From: Aerococcus mictus
GTDB lineage: Bacteria > Bacillota > Bacilli > Lactobacillales > Aerococcaceae
Length of the DNA: 64,000 bases
Assembly (NCBI RefSeq): GCF_003286595.3
Contig: NZ_CP132985.1
Location: forward strand, 434,001-498,000
Reading direction: 5' to 3'
Shown here: piece by piece, positions 36,975-46,227 of the stretch
Position numbering within the stretch: the first letter of the stretch is position 1
Layout: each line of letters starts with the position of its first letter
Notes under the pieces: generated by a model
What the model saw: only the letters and a program-made list of their open reading frames with translations
Told to the model about the DNA's origin: nothing
Databases searched by the model: none
Translations under genes and position numbers: made by a program

Positions 36975-38060
36975 GTGTCAACCAGTGATATTACAATTAT
37001 TATTCCTGCTTTAGAACCGAATGAGAAGTTAATAGCACTCTTAGAGTCCATTCGCAGACAAGATTCAGATGATTTTACAATTATTATCGTTAATGATGGC
37101 TCTTCTGCTGACTATGATTCTTATTTTAAGCAAGCGCATGAAGATTTTGGTGCTATTGTCTTAAAACATGAGGAAAACTATGGCAAAGGGCGTGCGCTGA
37201 GAACAGCTTTTGACTATATCCTTCACCATCTGCCTGACTGCCAAGGAGTCATTACTATTGATTCAGATGGACAGCATACCTATGCCGATATGATGAAATG
37301 TATTGGAGCTTTTCAGAAAGCCCCCAGTGCCTTAGTTTTAGGCGTTAGAGATTTTCAAAATGAAGTGCCTTGGAAGAGTCAATTTGGTAATCGCTTAACT
37401 CGCTATATTTTAAAAATGGTTACCGGTATTTCCTTAACCGACACCCAAACGGGGTTAAGGGTGATTCCTAAAACTTATTTAGCCAGACTTTTGGAGATTT
37501 CAGGCGACCGCTTTGAATATGAATTAAAGATGATCATTGATGCCGCTAAGCAAAAAATTCCAATTAAGGAAGTGGCTATTGAGACCATCTACCATGATGA
37601 TAATAAGGGCAGTCATTTTAACCCGATCAAGGATTCTATTGCTATTTATAGCGTCTTTTTAGAATACATGGCTAATCAGACCTATTTTTGGAAATACATC
37701 CTGTCTTCGGTCTCTTCCTTTGTGGTAGATATCCTTTTATTCCATCTCTTTTCTGTACTCTTACCCCACGCCGCAAGTACCCTGACTATTTATTTAGCAA
37801 CAATTATTGCCCGGACCATTTCATCGGTCTTTAACTATACCTTGAATCGTTTTCTCGTTTTCAAGCAAGAATCCAAACAAAGCTTTATCAAATATGTCAG
37901 CTTGGTCATCGTGCAGATGTTCTTATCCGGAGGTTTAGTGTCTCTAATAAGCACCATCATGCAATCTCAAGCCACGACCTTTATTAAGGTATTTGTCGAT
38001 TCCATGCTTTTCTTGTTGAGCTACTTCATTCAAAAACACTTTATCTTTAAAAGTAAATAA
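36975..38060 (+). CDS. GT2 (DPM1-like) glycosyltransferase fused to a GtrA-like membrane domain
   Basis: A 361-residue protein. Residues 1-230 are a dolichyl/polyprenyl-phosphate sugar synthase-like GT2 domain: ITIIIPALEPNEKLIALLES, IIVNDGSSADYD, YGKGRALRTAFDY and TIDSDGQH (metal site, about 95-102), TDTQTGLRVIP. Residues 235-361 contain four hydrophobic segments of a GtrA-type domain (ISSVFNYTLNRFLVFK, QKHFIFKSK). Such fusions make and probably translocate polyprenyl-phosphate sugars for glycan side-branching. GTG start after AAGGAGATTA. A bidirectional terminator follows. Confidence 0.85.
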   Translation: MSTSDITIIIPALEPNEKLIALLESIRRQDSDDFTIIIVNDGSSADYDSYFKQAHEDFGAIVLKHEENYGKGRALRTAFDYILHHLPDCQGVITIDSDGQHTYADMMKCIGAFQKAPSALVLGVRDFQNEVPWKSQFGNRLTRYILKMVTGISLTDTQTGLRVIPKTYLARLLEISGDRFEYELKMIIDAAKQKIPIKEVAIETIYHDDNKGSHFNPIKDSIAIYSVFLEYMANQTYFWKYILSSVSSFVVDILLFHLFSVLLPHAASTLTIYLATIIARTISSVFNYTLNRFLVFKQESKQSFIKYVSLVIVQMFLSGGLVSLISTIMQSQATTFIKVFVDSMLFLLSYFIQKHFIFKSK

Positions 38061-38114
38061 GTTAGTGTGCGACAAGCGCAAGAAGGGGAAAGCGCTGGTA
38101 TACAAGTTTATTAA

Positions 38115-38156
38115 AAAATAACCGCGACCAGGTCCTATTCTGGTCGCGGTTATTTT
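38115..38156. terminator. Bidirectional terminator between the GT2-GtrA gene and deacetylase 2
   Basis: Perfect 17-bp stem (38115-38131 and 38140-38156; core ACCGCGACCAG / CTGGTCGCGGT) with AAAA/TTTT ends. It overlaps the stop codon of the convergent deacetylase gene. Confidence 0.93.
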
Positions 38157-39507
38157 AGTTGTTAATCCAATTCTTGACTTCTGGAATTTGATCAGCAAAG
38201 ACAAAGGTATAACCCTGTTTTTTGAGTTCGGGGATATATTTTTTCATGGCTTCGGCAGTTGCTTTGATGGTGTCATGATGGAGGATAACGGCATGGTTAT
38301 GGGCTTGACTTAAGACTCGTTGGGTGATTTGCTTAGTATCCATGGACTTCCAGTCTTCAGAATCAATATCCCAATAGATACCGGTTAAGTCTGGCCTTAA
38401 GCGAGCAATGCGCTTTCTTTGAGCGCCGTGGGGGTTACGGATATATTTAGGACTGATGCCGGTGGCTTCTTTTATGGCAGCTTCGCCTTGACTAATTTCG
38501 TCAACAACTTCTTTATCTCTTAAATTAGAGAAGTAAGGGTGGTCATAGGTATGGTTGCCAAGTTTGTGACCTTCAGCTAAAATTCGTTGACTCACTTGAG
38601 GGTACTCTTTAACATGGTTGCCTTGTTGGAAGAACATGGCTTTGATCCCATATTGGTCGAGAATATCTAGGATAGCTCCAGTGTTTTCGGAAGGGCCATC
38701 GTCAAAGGTCAGGGCGATCAACTTACGGTGGTCTATCGAACTACCGGTCAGGTATTGGCCCAGCAAGGGTTGGTTTAATAGTTGATTTAAAACATCGTCT
38801 TTGAGAGGCGGATTGGCTTGAATCAGGCTCTTGGCGTAGATTTTTGTTTTATTAGTGATTGCTTGAAGGCTATTCTTGAGACGGGGTTGGCCTTCGATAT
38901 TTATCGCAGTATCTTCGAGAATTTGACTAATTTCGTTAAATTTCTTTAAGTTAGCGTTGATTTGATCAGCTTGAAAACTGGTGGGCAGGTCGTTCAGAAT
39001 TGATTGGAGTTTATCATCTAATTGGACAATTTCTAAGGCGTTTTTATAGTGAATTTTTAATTCATCGGATAGAGCATCACCCACTGAGAAATCAAAGTGG
39101 GGAGCTAGCTTTTTGAGATCAGCCAAGCTAACGCTATTATTTAGAATATCACGAGGATTCACTTTATCACCAACCACAAAAGCCTCTGAATCGTCATGTT
39201 GGTAGATTTGGTCAACAGCTTGGATAGCCGCTTGTTTCTGTTCGACGAGGGCAATTTCTTTAAGAGCTTTTTCTTTCTTCTCGGGCGCTAATTTATTGGC
39301 GTTATCTTTGGCCGCCTGGATCATATCCTCGTCAATCTCAGGGTTTAAATAGGCATGATCGTCATCAATAAAGAGAGCATCCATGGTGATAGTACTTTGG
39401 GCTTGGTGCTTTTTATTGATTAGGTGGTGGCGATAAGAAAATAAGCCTAGGGTTAATAAAATAATACTAAGTAAAGCAAGGATAAGAACTTTCGATTTAG
39501 CTTTCAT
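38155..39507 (-). CDS. Membrane-anchored polysaccharide deacetylase 2 (NodB homology)
   Basis: A 450-residue protein with N-terminal signal anchor (about residues 7-25), a charged helical extracellular region and a C-terminal CE4 domain: ALTFDDGPSEN, NHTYDHPYF (metal His), IRNPHGAQRKR (motif 3, with His where Tyr/Trp is usual), DSEDWK and VILHHDT (motif 5 intact). Paralogue of 26101-27429, so the polysaccharide locus is bracketed by two related deacetylases in opposite orientation. It is monocistronic between two bidirectional terminators. Confidence 0.82.
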   Translation of the reverse strand: MKAKSKVLILALLSIILLTLGLFSYRHHLINKKHQAQSTITMDALFIDDDHAYLNPEIDEDMIQAAKDNANKLAPEKKEKALKEIALVEQKQAAIQAVDQIYQHDDSEAFVVGDKVNPRDILNNSVSLADLKKLAPHFDFSVGDALSDELKIHYKNALEIVQLDDKLQSILNDLPTSFQADQINANLKKFNEISQILEDTAINIEGQPRLKNSLQAITNKTKIYAKSLIQANPPLKDDVLNQLLNQPLLGQYLTGSSIDHRKLIALTFDDGPSENTGAILDILDQYGIKAMFFQQGNHVKEYPQVSQRILAEGHKLGNHTYDHPYFSNLRDKEVVDEISQGEAAIKEATGISPKYIRNPHGAQRKRIARLRPDLTGIYWDIDSEDWKSMDTKQITQRVLSQAHNHAVILHHDTIKATAEAMKKYIPELKKQGYTFVFADQIPEVKNWINN

Positions 39508-39626
39508 GGTACACGATTCCTTTTTAATTAATGCTTTATATTATAAACATATCCCGTTAAAAAATATGAAAAAATTATGAAAAATAAGACAAAAAAATAT
39601 TAAAGAAACTTAAGTGAATGAAACAA

Positions 39627-39665
39627 AAAGGCGAAATTAGATTTCATGTCTAATTTCGCCTTTAA
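39627..39665. terminator. Hairpin terminator after the oligopeptide-binding protein gene
   Basis: Stem AAAGGCGAAATTAGA (39627-39641) / TCTAATTTCGCCTTT (39649-39663). It terminates leftward transcription from 39679 and would also function rightward. Confidence 0.85.
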
Positions 39666-39678
39666 TTCAGTCAGAACA

Positions 39679-41343
39679 TTATTTGTTAGCTTTTTTCTTA
39701 TCCGCTTTGATTGGAATGGTTTGGGAACTCTTTTCGTAGGCCATATTTTTAAAGTCAAAGAGAAAACCTTTGTCTGAGTAAGGCGCTTGGTTGATGACTT
39801 CTTCTCTTGAGAGATAGCTGTAATCGCCTTTAAGAATAGGGCTAGCGATCTGATGTTTTTGGATCAATTGGTCAGCTTGACTTCTGTCTTCATCAGATAA
39901 TTTGCCACTAGCGTTCTGCTTCATTAACTCTTGGAAAGCTTCCAGGTCCTCCCCCCAGGCTTTTTGGTAGTTTGGAGCTGTATAAGGGAGGTAGAGCTCA
40001 CTATTGGAATAATTATCGTAGGCTTGTTGTTGACTGAGATAAAGGTCAAAATCTCCTTTTTGGACCCGCTCCATCAAGACTTTTTCCGACAAGGGGAAGA
40101 TATTAATAACCAGGTGAGGGATTTTGCTTTCCCATTGTTTTTGTAATTCCTTGGCAATTTTTTGCGAGAGGGCGTTATCGTCGGTAACCAAGTCCAGTTC
40201 AATGGCTTCGAATTGATAATCCTCTAAGAGCGTCTGCATACTTTTTTCATTATCAAGAGCAGTTTTTTCATGGACTTGGCCCTCGCTTTGGGGATCTAAG
40301 GAGTAGCTGCTTTGTAAACGAGGCAGAGTTTCAGTTAGGGCCTGCTGGTCGATATTTTGAGCCAGGAGATCTCTTAGGCGCTGGTCATTAAGAATATTCT
40401 TCTTCCCAGATTGATTGATATGGTAGAGGAGATTTTGGCTAAAAGGACGCTTTAATGCGGTCCAATCCTCTTCCGGTGTGCGACTAATCAAAATATCCGT
40501 TAAGCGTTGTTGGTAGGATTTTTTAGCTGTTTCAGTATTTTTGACATATTGGACACTGAGTTTTTCAGTGGGATAGTCCGTCCAATTATGGTATTCTTCG
40601 TTGCGGTCATAGGTCCAAGTATCCCAACCGCTCTCCCAAGCGCTTAAATTGTAGGGGCCATTACTCAAAGTATTGATTGATTTTTGCCCATAGAGGTCAT
40701 AGGTAATTTGACCGATAAAGTTTTTTGGCAGGGGGAAGAGCGCTGGAAAGGCTAGGGCTTGTTTGAGACTGTTATCATCCATGGCAGGATCTTTTAAGGT
40801 GATTTTTAGCCGGTGGTCATCTAGGGCTTGGACATGGAGTTGATCGACACCTACTTCGCCACTTGATACGGCGGAGGCATTATCGATTAGGGCTAACAAT
40901 TTATAGGCATAAAAATTATGGTGCTCAGGATTAACTAATTCTTGCCAGGCATAGACGAAATCGCTGGCAGTTACGGGATCATTATTACTCCATTGGGCTT
41001 CTGGTTTCAAGTGGATGATAACATCCTTGTCATGACGCTCAATCTCTCCGTTACTTACCCCTGGACTGATAGAACCATCTTTTTCTAAGCGGAAGAGACC
41101 TTCGCCCACCATATTCATGGCACTGAGTTCATAAGCCGTTTGCAGCTTATTGGGGTTTAGGGATTTTAATTTATGAGTAGTCGTAAGTCCCAAGGCTTCA
41201 CGGGGATGTTGGGCTTGTGGTTCCACTTTTTCCTCGGACTTTGTCTCTGGTTTTTTAGGATCAGTGAAGCGAATTTGATCACAACCGCCCACAAGAACCA
41301 GTGAGCCTCCTAGAAGGAGTAAGGGAATGATTTTCTTTTGCAT
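39679..41343 (-). CDS. OppA-family oligopeptide-binding lipoprotein
   Basis: A 554-residue cluster C extracellular solute-binding protein (SBP_bac_5). Lipobox LVGGC with Cys21; family segments include RLEKDGSISPGVS, DVIIHLKPEAQWSNNDPVTASDFVYAWQ (in parts) and YDLYGQKSINTLSNGPYNLSAWE. It should bind peptides outside the cell for an Opp-type importer, but no opp permease or ATPase is adjacent, so it is an orphan binding protein, perhaps for nutrition or signalling peptides. The frame opens at 41382 but ATG 41343, after AGAGG, gives the signal peptide. Confidence 0.87.
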   Translation of the reverse strand: MQKKIIPLLLLGGSLVLVGGCDQIRFTDPKKPETKSEEKVEPQAQHPREALGLTTTHKLKSLNPNKLQTAYELSAMNMVGEGLFRLEKDGSISPGVSNGEIERHDKDVIIHLKPEAQWSNNDPVTASDFVYAWQELVNPEHHNFYAYKLLALIDNASAVSSGEVGVDQLHVQALDDHRLKITLKDPAMDDNSLKQALAFPALFPLPKNFIGQITYDLYGQKSINTLSNGPYNLSAWESGWDTWTYDRNEEYHNWTDYPTEKLSVQYVKNTETAKKSYQQRLTDILISRTPEEDWTALKRPFSQNLLYHINQSGKKNILNDQRLRDLLAQNIDQQALTETLPRLQSSYSLDPQSEGQVHEKTALDNEKSMQTLLEDYQFEAIELDLVTDDNALSQKIAKELQKQWESKIPHLVINIFPLSEKVLMERVQKGDFDLYLSQQQAYDNYSNSELYLPYTAPNYQKAWGEDLEAFQELMKQNASGKLSDEDRSQADQLIQKHQIASPILKGDYSYLSREEVINQAPYSDKGFLFDFKNMAYEKSSQTIPIKADKKKANK

Positions 41344-41434
41344 AATATACCTCTTTATTCCATGATGTTCATATTCTAGCATGACTAAGATGCACTCGCA
41401 ATTTCTCCCGGTTTAAGGAAAGCTTAAAAAGCCA

Positions 41435-41465
41435 TAAAAAAGACTGGGTTTTTACTCCCAGCCTT
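41435..41465 (-). terminator. Terminator of the small membrane protein gene
   Basis: On the minus strand GGCTGGGA...CCCAGTC is followed by TTTTTTA. Confidence 0.75.
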
Positions 41466-41751
41466 ATTCCTTATCTTCGAGTTGTTTGACGCGATATTCT
41501 AAGTGGTTGACTTTATTTTCGAGTTCCTTAATTTGCTCAGTTTGGCTTTGAAAGTGGGCTTCTGTCTCATTAGGTGAGAAGATTTCTAAGACGCCCCAAA
41601 CTAAGAGAAAGAGAACGATTAGGCCAATTAATAGGTAGCCCCAATTCAAGTGAGGAGACCCCTTATCTAAGTTCTCCAAGGTTTCATCAATGTTAAGGTT
41701 TTCGATATCATCAATAAATTTTGAACGATTCTTTTTGGGTACTTTATTCAT
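41464..41751 (-). CDS. Small single-pass membrane protein with C-terminal coiled coil
   Basis: A 95-residue protein of unknown function. A charged N terminus (residues 1-36) is followed by one membrane helix (about 38-59, GYLLIGLIVLFLLVWGVLEI) and a C-terminal heptad-like stretch (QTEQIKELENKVNHLEYRVKQLE) that suggests dimerisation. Ribosome site AAAGGAG. It lies downstream of flavodoxin on the same strand, 60 nt away. I recognise no family. Confidence 0.7.
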   Translation of the reverse strand: MNKVPKKNRSKFIDDIENLNIDETLENLDKGSPHLNWGYLLIGLIVLFLLVWGVLEIFSPNETEAHFQSQTEQIKELENKVNHLEYRVKQLEDKE

Positions 41752-41811
41752 AGTGCTCCTTTCCGTTCTTCAATAACTAGTTTGCTGTCTTATTGGCTAG
41801 GGGACATTGAT

Positions 41812-42261
41812 TTAATGTGGTTTTTGCTTAACTAAGTTGACCGCTGCCTGGGCGCCGGCTTCAATGGTTTCAATGTCTTCAGCATTGCAATCAATTTCAA
41901 TTTTAATGGCTGGACAAGCTGCCTGCGCCCCCGTTTGTAGGAATTGGTCATAGAAGTCATCGACGGATTGGCAATAATCCGGGTAATCGTGGTCTCCAGA
42001 GCCTAGGCTGATAAAAACCTTGTCAGTTAAATCTAAATCTTCTAAATCTTCATAAAGGTCGACGACATCATCCGGTAATTCTGAGCCGTAAGTATAGGTG
42101 CCTACAACACAGATATCCACATCGAGAAAGTCTTCGCCAAATAGGTTTAAGGAGGAATCCATATCAACTTCCACCCCTAAATCTTCCAAAGCTTCAGCCA
42201 TAACGTCACAGGCTTCTTCTGTGTTACCAGTCATGCTGGCATAAGCAATTAAGGCTTTCAT
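41812..42261 (-). CDS. Flavodoxin
   Basis: A 149-residue FMN electron carrier. The phosphate-binding loop SMTGNTE is at residues 9-15, the isoalloxazine-flanking GTYTYGSELP at about 54-63 and SLGSGDHDYPDYCQSVDDF at about 85-103. Length is that of short-chain flavodoxins. Strongly acidic as usual. Redox partner unknown. Ribosome site AAAGGAG. Confidence 0.92.
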   Translation of the reverse strand: MKALIAYASMTGNTEEACDVMAEALEDLGVEVDMDSSLNLFGEDFLDVDICVVGTYTYGSELPDDVVDLYEDLEDLDLTDKVFISLGSGDHDYPDYCQSVDDFYDQFLQTGAQAACPAIKIEIDCNAEDIETIEAGAQAAVNLVKQKPH

Positions 42262-42359
42262 TCTTATTCTCCTTTAATTTATTCATTTGACTAATAATCC
42301 CATCAAGTATAGCAAAAACGACTAAACAGCGCTAGTTTAAGCTTATTAAATGAAAGAAA

Positions 42360-42393
42360 AACCAATAACTCCTTGTTAAAAGAGGTTATTGGT
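42360..42393 (-). terminator. Terminator of the GntR-family gene
   Basis: On the minus strand CCAATAACCTC...GGAGTTATTGG is followed by TTTTTC. Confidence 0.8.
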
Positions 42394-42402
42394 TGGTTGA
42401 CA

Positions 42403-43110
42403 TTATTTCATGGCGTAAGGCGAAGCTTGGTCAAAGACCGCTTTTTCTTGGTCATTGAAATATTGATATTGGTGTAGGGTTAATAACTCAATTAAGGTGC
42501 GTGTTTCGTCAAATTCATTACGTTTGGCTAGGAAAATAATATCTTGAATGTAAATAATATTTCTAGCTTGGTAAGCGCAATGCGTTTTGTTATCACCAGC
42601 TTGTAAGTGGTTATGGACTCTTTCCAAAACAGAAGCATAACATTTAATGGCTTCCTCCACTAAGAAGTCATGTTGGGATAAATTGAGCAAGCTCTTAATA
42701 ATCGCGCATTCCCATTGGACACAGTCTAAATAATTATCACTTTCGAAGGCAGCAATTAAATTATTTAAGTTTTGGTCAAGATCAGCTGGCAAGTCTTTGG
42801 CGCTGGCTTTGTGCTTTAAGGCACGGTCCATTAAGCGGAAATAGCAAATTGCAAAATAACGCAAACGGAAAGCGACCAAGTCGACATCCTCTAAACTGGT
42901 TTTGACAAAAAATCCTCGGTAGGGCCGCATTTCTACAATCTCTTCATCTGCTAATATGGGTAGGGCAGCACGGATTGGGCTACGGCTCATATCTAATTTT
43001 TCTGAAATAGCTGCTTCCACAATATGATGATCATTTGGCCAATTGCCTTGGATAATTTGGTCTTTCATATATAGGTAGGCGATTTGCTCAAGCTTTTGTT
43101 GTTTTCCCAT
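42403..43110 (-). CDS. GntR-family (FadR-type) transcriptional regulator
   Basis: A 235-residue protein: N-terminal winged helix (residues 5-70; AAISEKLDMSRSPIRAALPILADEEIVEMRPYRGFFV, in parts, is the GntR recognition-helix and wing) and a helical FCD-like C-terminal domain that normally binds a small acid. No metabolic gene is adjacent to suggest the ligand; the divergent neighbour is map. A palindrome at 43204-43221 in the shared upstream region could be its operator. Ribosome site GGAGATG. Confidence 0.85.
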   Translation of the reverse strand: MGKQQKLEQIAYLYMKDQIIQGNWPNDHHIVEAAISEKLDMSRSPIRAALPILADEEIVEMRPYRGFFVKTSLEDVDLVAFRLRYFAICYFRLMDRALKHKASAKDLPADLDQNLNNLIAAFESDNYLDCVQWECAIIKSLLNLSQHDFLVEEAIKCYASVLERVHNHLQAGDNKTHCAYQARNIIYIQDIIFLAKRNEFDETRTLIELLTLHQYQYFNDQEKAVFDQASPYAMK

Positions 43111-43203
43111 AATTCATCTCCCCATCTATGGTATTCAAAAAAAAGTTTGATTGCAGGATATAAAGTATCAGTAGAAAATATTACTATATTGACATAGCTA
43201 ATC

Positions 43204-43221
43204 ATATCTTGCTTAAGATAT
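43204..43221. promoter_or_regulatory. Palindrome between the gntR-type gene and map, candidate operator
   Basis: ATATCTT-GCTT-AAGATAT has perfect 7-bp arms, in the 266-bp divergent intergenic region. A TTGACA lies at 43189-43194 just to its left. Autoregulation by the adjacent GntR protein is an inference. Confidence 0.4.
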
Positions 43222-43376
43222 TGTATATGATTTGTTTAAAAAAGACCAGAAAAACTTGAAAAAAACTAATTTATTTCATAAATTATTAATAAATCCCTTA
43301 AGGCCGAGAAATAAGCATCTATTTTAAGGCTTTTATTGTATACTTAGCTATGATAATTTATGAAAGGAAGAAATCA

Positions 43377-44192
43377 ATGATTACCATCAAGTCTGAACGC
43401 GAAATTCAAGCTATGGCAGAAGCTGGCCGTTTAGTGGCAAGCATTATGGAAGAATTACGCGATATTATCGAACCTGGTATTTCTACCATGGATATTAATG
43501 ATTTCATTGAAAAACGTACTCGTCAAGCAGGAGCTATTCCTGAAGAAATTGGTTTTGAGGGCTACCCTTATGCATCATGTACCTCAACCAATGATGAAAT
43601 TTGCCACGCCTTCCCTGATAAAAAGACCATTTTAAAAGCTGGCGATATTTGTTCCGTAGATACTGTCCTCTCGCTGGATGGATTTTTTACCGATACTTGC
43701 CATACCTTTAAGATTGGAGAGGTCGACTCTGACGTCCAACACCTCTTAGATGTCACCAAGAAGAGCCTTTACTTGGGAATTGAGCAGGCAGTGGCTGGTA
43801 ACCGGATTGGGGATATCGGTCATGCTATTCAAAGTTATGCAGAAGCAGAAGGCTTTGGTGTTGTTCGTGACTTTGTCGGTCATGGCATCCAACCCACCAT
43901 GCACGAAGATCCGCAAATTCCACATTATGGACGCCCTGGACGTGGTCAACGCCTTCGTGAAGGTATGACGATCTGTATCGAACCCATGATTACCATGGGT
44001 GGCTACCAAGCCAAGGTGGATAGTAACGGTTGGACAGCGCGCACAGTGGATGGTTCCTGGTGTGCCCAATATGAGCATACTCTAGTAGTCACTGCAGATA
44101 AACCCAAGATTTTGACCATGCAAAAAGCAGAAGCTGGTGACGAAGACTTAGGCATCGACTCCTTGCAAATTGATTTTAATCGAGGAAATTAA
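43377..44192 (+). CDS. map: Methionine aminopeptidase type I
   Basis: A 271-residue dinuclear-metal enzyme removing the initiator Met. Metal ligands are visible in SVDTVLSLDGFFTDTCHTF (two Asp), GHGIQPTMHEDP (His), ICIEPMITM (Glu) and QYEHTLVVT (Glu). The C terminus runs about 20 residues beyond the usual core (KAEAGDEDLGIDSLQIDFNRGN). The frame opens at 43350, but ATG 43377, after AAAGGAAG, gives the family N terminus MITIKSEREIQ. Followed by an LCP gene 19 nt later. Confidence 0.94.
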   Translation: MITIKSEREIQAMAEAGRLVASIMEELRDIIEPGISTMDINDFIEKRTRQAGAIPEEIGFEGYPYASCTSTNDEICHAFPDKKTILKAGDICSVDTVLSLDGFFTDTCHTFKIGEVDSDVQHLLDVTKKSLYLGIEQAVAGNRIGDIGHAIQSYAEAEGFGVVRDFVGHGIQPTMHEDPQIPHYGRPGRGQRLREGMTICIEPMITMGGYQAKVDSNGWTARTVDGSWCAQYEHTLVVTADKPKILTMQKAEAGDEDLGIDSLQIDFNRGN

Positions 44193-44211
44193 AAGCTAAG
44201 GAAGTGAAAAT

Positions 44212-45669
44212 ATGAAGCAATCGTCAATTCAAGAAAATCGACGGAGCTACCGCCACCATCAACCGGATGATAATAAGAATAACGGTAAGACAAAGAAAAT
44301 TTTTAAGGGACTGGGCCTGGTTTTAGGAATTATTGTAGTCGTCTTTATTATTCGCTTAGCCTTTAACTTCTTTAATTTTTCCGGGGCCATCTATCAGAAT
44401 GTTGACCGGGAAAATATGCGTGATAGTCGGATATCGCTCAAGGATGGCGACCCGGTAAATATTTTACTCGAGGGGATCGATAATGGCGCTTTAATGTATG
44501 AAAATGTTAAAGATGGTCGTTCAGATGTCATGATGGTGATTACCATCAACCCCAAAGAGGGCAAATCAACCATCCTAAGCCTCCCCCGCGACACCCTGGC
44601 TCCCCAAGGGAAGACTAATGACTTCAATAAATTGAACCATGCTTATATGAATGGGGGTATGGAGGACTCCATTAATTCCATCCAACGTTTCCTTGATGTC
44701 CCTATTGACCATTATGTTGAAGTCAATATGCAAGGGTTCATTGATATTATTGATGGCATGGGCGGTATTGAAATTACGTCACCCATGACTTTTGAACAAG
44801 ATGGAGTCAGCTTTACTGAAGGTGAAACACGGACCTTATCTGGTAAGGAAGCCATGATGTATGTACGGATGCGTAAAATGGATCCTGAGGGGGATATTGG
44901 CCGTCAAAAACGCCAACAACAATTGGTTCAAGCTGTTATTGACCGACTCTTATCCATGGATACGGTCTTTAACTATGAAGAAATTTTAAATACTCTCGGT
45001 GATAATTTGCGGACTGATTTACGGCCCAATGACATGCTGGCCCTCCAACAAAATTATTTACAAGCCCTTAAGAATCCTATCCACTTAGTCTTTGATGACT
45101 GGTTAGATTTGAATTTAACTTTTGGTTGGTATTTAGCGATTGAGGAAGAAGACCGCATCCGCATGTCTAATCGGATTCGGGCCTTACTGGAACTGGAACC
45201 CACCCAGTCGGCCATTGTTTACCCGGTAAGCTTTAATATTCCACCAGTCTATTTCCCTGTTTCGGATTTAAATGGTAATGGCATTCTTGAAGACGAAGAA
45301 ATGGCCATTAAACCGGGCGTTTATGAGAAAGATAAACTCGACCGTTTGATTGAAAAAGAATTTGGAGAAGAAGGGCTAAATTATGAGGCTCAAAATCAAC
45401 CGCAAGTTGACGATGCTTCAGGGGACACGGTGAGACCAAGCGAAAATGGCTTGCCTCAAGCTGAAAGTCAGCAACCTGCCTATCAGCCACAAGCACCGGT
45501 TAGTCCGACTCCCGCCCCCCAGCCTCAAGCTCCCGCACCTCTCCCTCAAGCTCCGGCTCCCCAAGCTCCAGGTCTAGGAGTCAACCGAGCCCAACAACCG
45601 GCAGCAGGAGGGGGAGCAGTGGCACCAGAAAACACAGTGCCCGCTCCCGCAGCTCCGGGAAGCTATTAA
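44212..45669 (+). CDS. LytR-CpsA-Psr (LCP) family glycopolymer transferase
   Basis: A 485-residue protein: cytoplasmic basic N terminus, one membrane helix (about residues 34-56), extracellular LCP domain (about 80-230) with NILLEGIDNG, SDVMMVITINP, SLPRDTLA and MYVRMRKMDPEGDIGRQKRQQQL. These carry the Asp/Arg residues that bind polyprenyl-pyrophosphate. LCP enzymes attach wall teichoic acid or capsule to peptidoglycan, so this could anchor the glycan of the 22-37 kb locus. The C-terminal tail (about 395-485) is low-complexity Pro/Ala/Gln with PQAPAP-like repeats, likely wall-spanning. Confidence 0.88.
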   Translation: MKQSSIQENRRSYRHHQPDDNKNNGKTKKIFKGLGLVLGIIVVVFIIRLAFNFFNFSGAIYQNVDRENMRDSRISLKDGDPVNILLEGIDNGALMYENVKDGRSDVMMVITINPKEGKSTILSLPRDTLAPQGKTNDFNKLNHAYMNGGMEDSINSIQRFLDVPIDHYVEVNMQGFIDIIDGMGGIEITSPMTFEQDGVSFTEGETRTLSGKEAMMYVRMRKMDPEGDIGRQKRQQQLVQAVIDRLLSMDTVFNYEEILNTLGDNLRTDLRPNDMLALQQNYLQALKNPIHLVFDDWLDLNLTFGWYLAIEEEDRIRMSNRIRALLELEPTQSAIVYPVSFNIPPVYFPVSDLNGNGILEDEEMAIKPGVYEKDKLDRLIEKEFGEEGLNYEAQNQPQVDDASGDTVRPSENGLPQAESQQPAYQPQAPVSPTPAPQPQAPAPLPQAPAPQAPGLGVNRAQQPAAGGGAVAPENTVPAPAAPGSY

Positions 45670-45712
45670 TTGCATGAAAAATTGAAAACCGATAAAAGAA
45701 AGGAAGTCGATC

Positions 45713-46216
45713 ATGGGCATTAGAAATGCACTATACGCTGGTAGCTTTGATCCAATGACTAAAGGTCATGTCGATATGATTGAGCGCGCTAGCCGTATTT
45801 TTGATACCCTCTATGTTGCTGTAGCAGTGAACACCACTAAACAAGCCCTCTTTAGCGATGAAGAAAAATTAGCTTTGGCTAAAGAAGCCTTAGCTGGGTT
45901 GGATAATGTGGAAGTTATGCGTCTCACGGGTGGTTTGACCATTGACTTAGCCAAATCTCTGAATTGCTGTGCCCTCATTCGTGGCGTCCGCAATGTCAAA
46001 GACTTTGAGTATGAGACTAACATTGCCTTGATGAATAAACTGCAAGCGGATGATGTCGAAACCTTACTCATGCTGTCGGATGAAAAATACCGCTTCGTCT
46101 CTTCCAGTCTTATCAAAGAAACCGCCTATTTCGGTGGTGATGTCTCTGCCTTAGTGCCTGAATGTGTCAATCAGGCCATTATTGCTAAGTTCAATAAAGA
46201 ACACGGAAAAGATTAA
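45713..46216 (+). CDS. coaD: Phosphopantetheine adenylyltransferase
   Basis: A 167-residue nucleotidyltransferase of coenzyme A synthesis (4'-phosphopantetheine + ATP to dephospho-CoA). The T/HxGH motif appears as GSFDPMTKGHVDMIERA (residues 10-26), with RGVRNVKDFEYE (about 91-102) and the SSSLIKE signature near residue 130. Ribosome site AAAGGAAG. Its stop codon overlaps the start of the PurBox at 46215. Confidence 0.95.
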   Translation: MGIRNALYAGSFDPMTKGHVDMIERASRIFDTLYVAVAVNTTKQALFSDEEKLALAKEALAGLDNVEVMRLTGGLTIDLAKSLNCCALIRGVRNVKDFEYETNIALMNKLQADDVETLLMLSDEKYRFVSSSLIKETAYFGGDVSALVPECVNQAIIAKFNKEHGKD

Positions 46217-46227
46217 TGTTCGGAATT
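46215..46227 (-). promoter_or_regulatory. PurBox (PurR operator) upstream of guaC
   Basis: AATGTTCGGAATT matches the reverse complement of the PurBox consensus AWWWCCGAACWWT at all 13 positions. It lies between coaD and guaC, next to a TATAAT at 46234-46239. guaC is a PurR-regulon gene in Bacillus and purR is encoded at 20902. A clear second inverted box at the usual spacing was not found. Confidence 0.65.
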
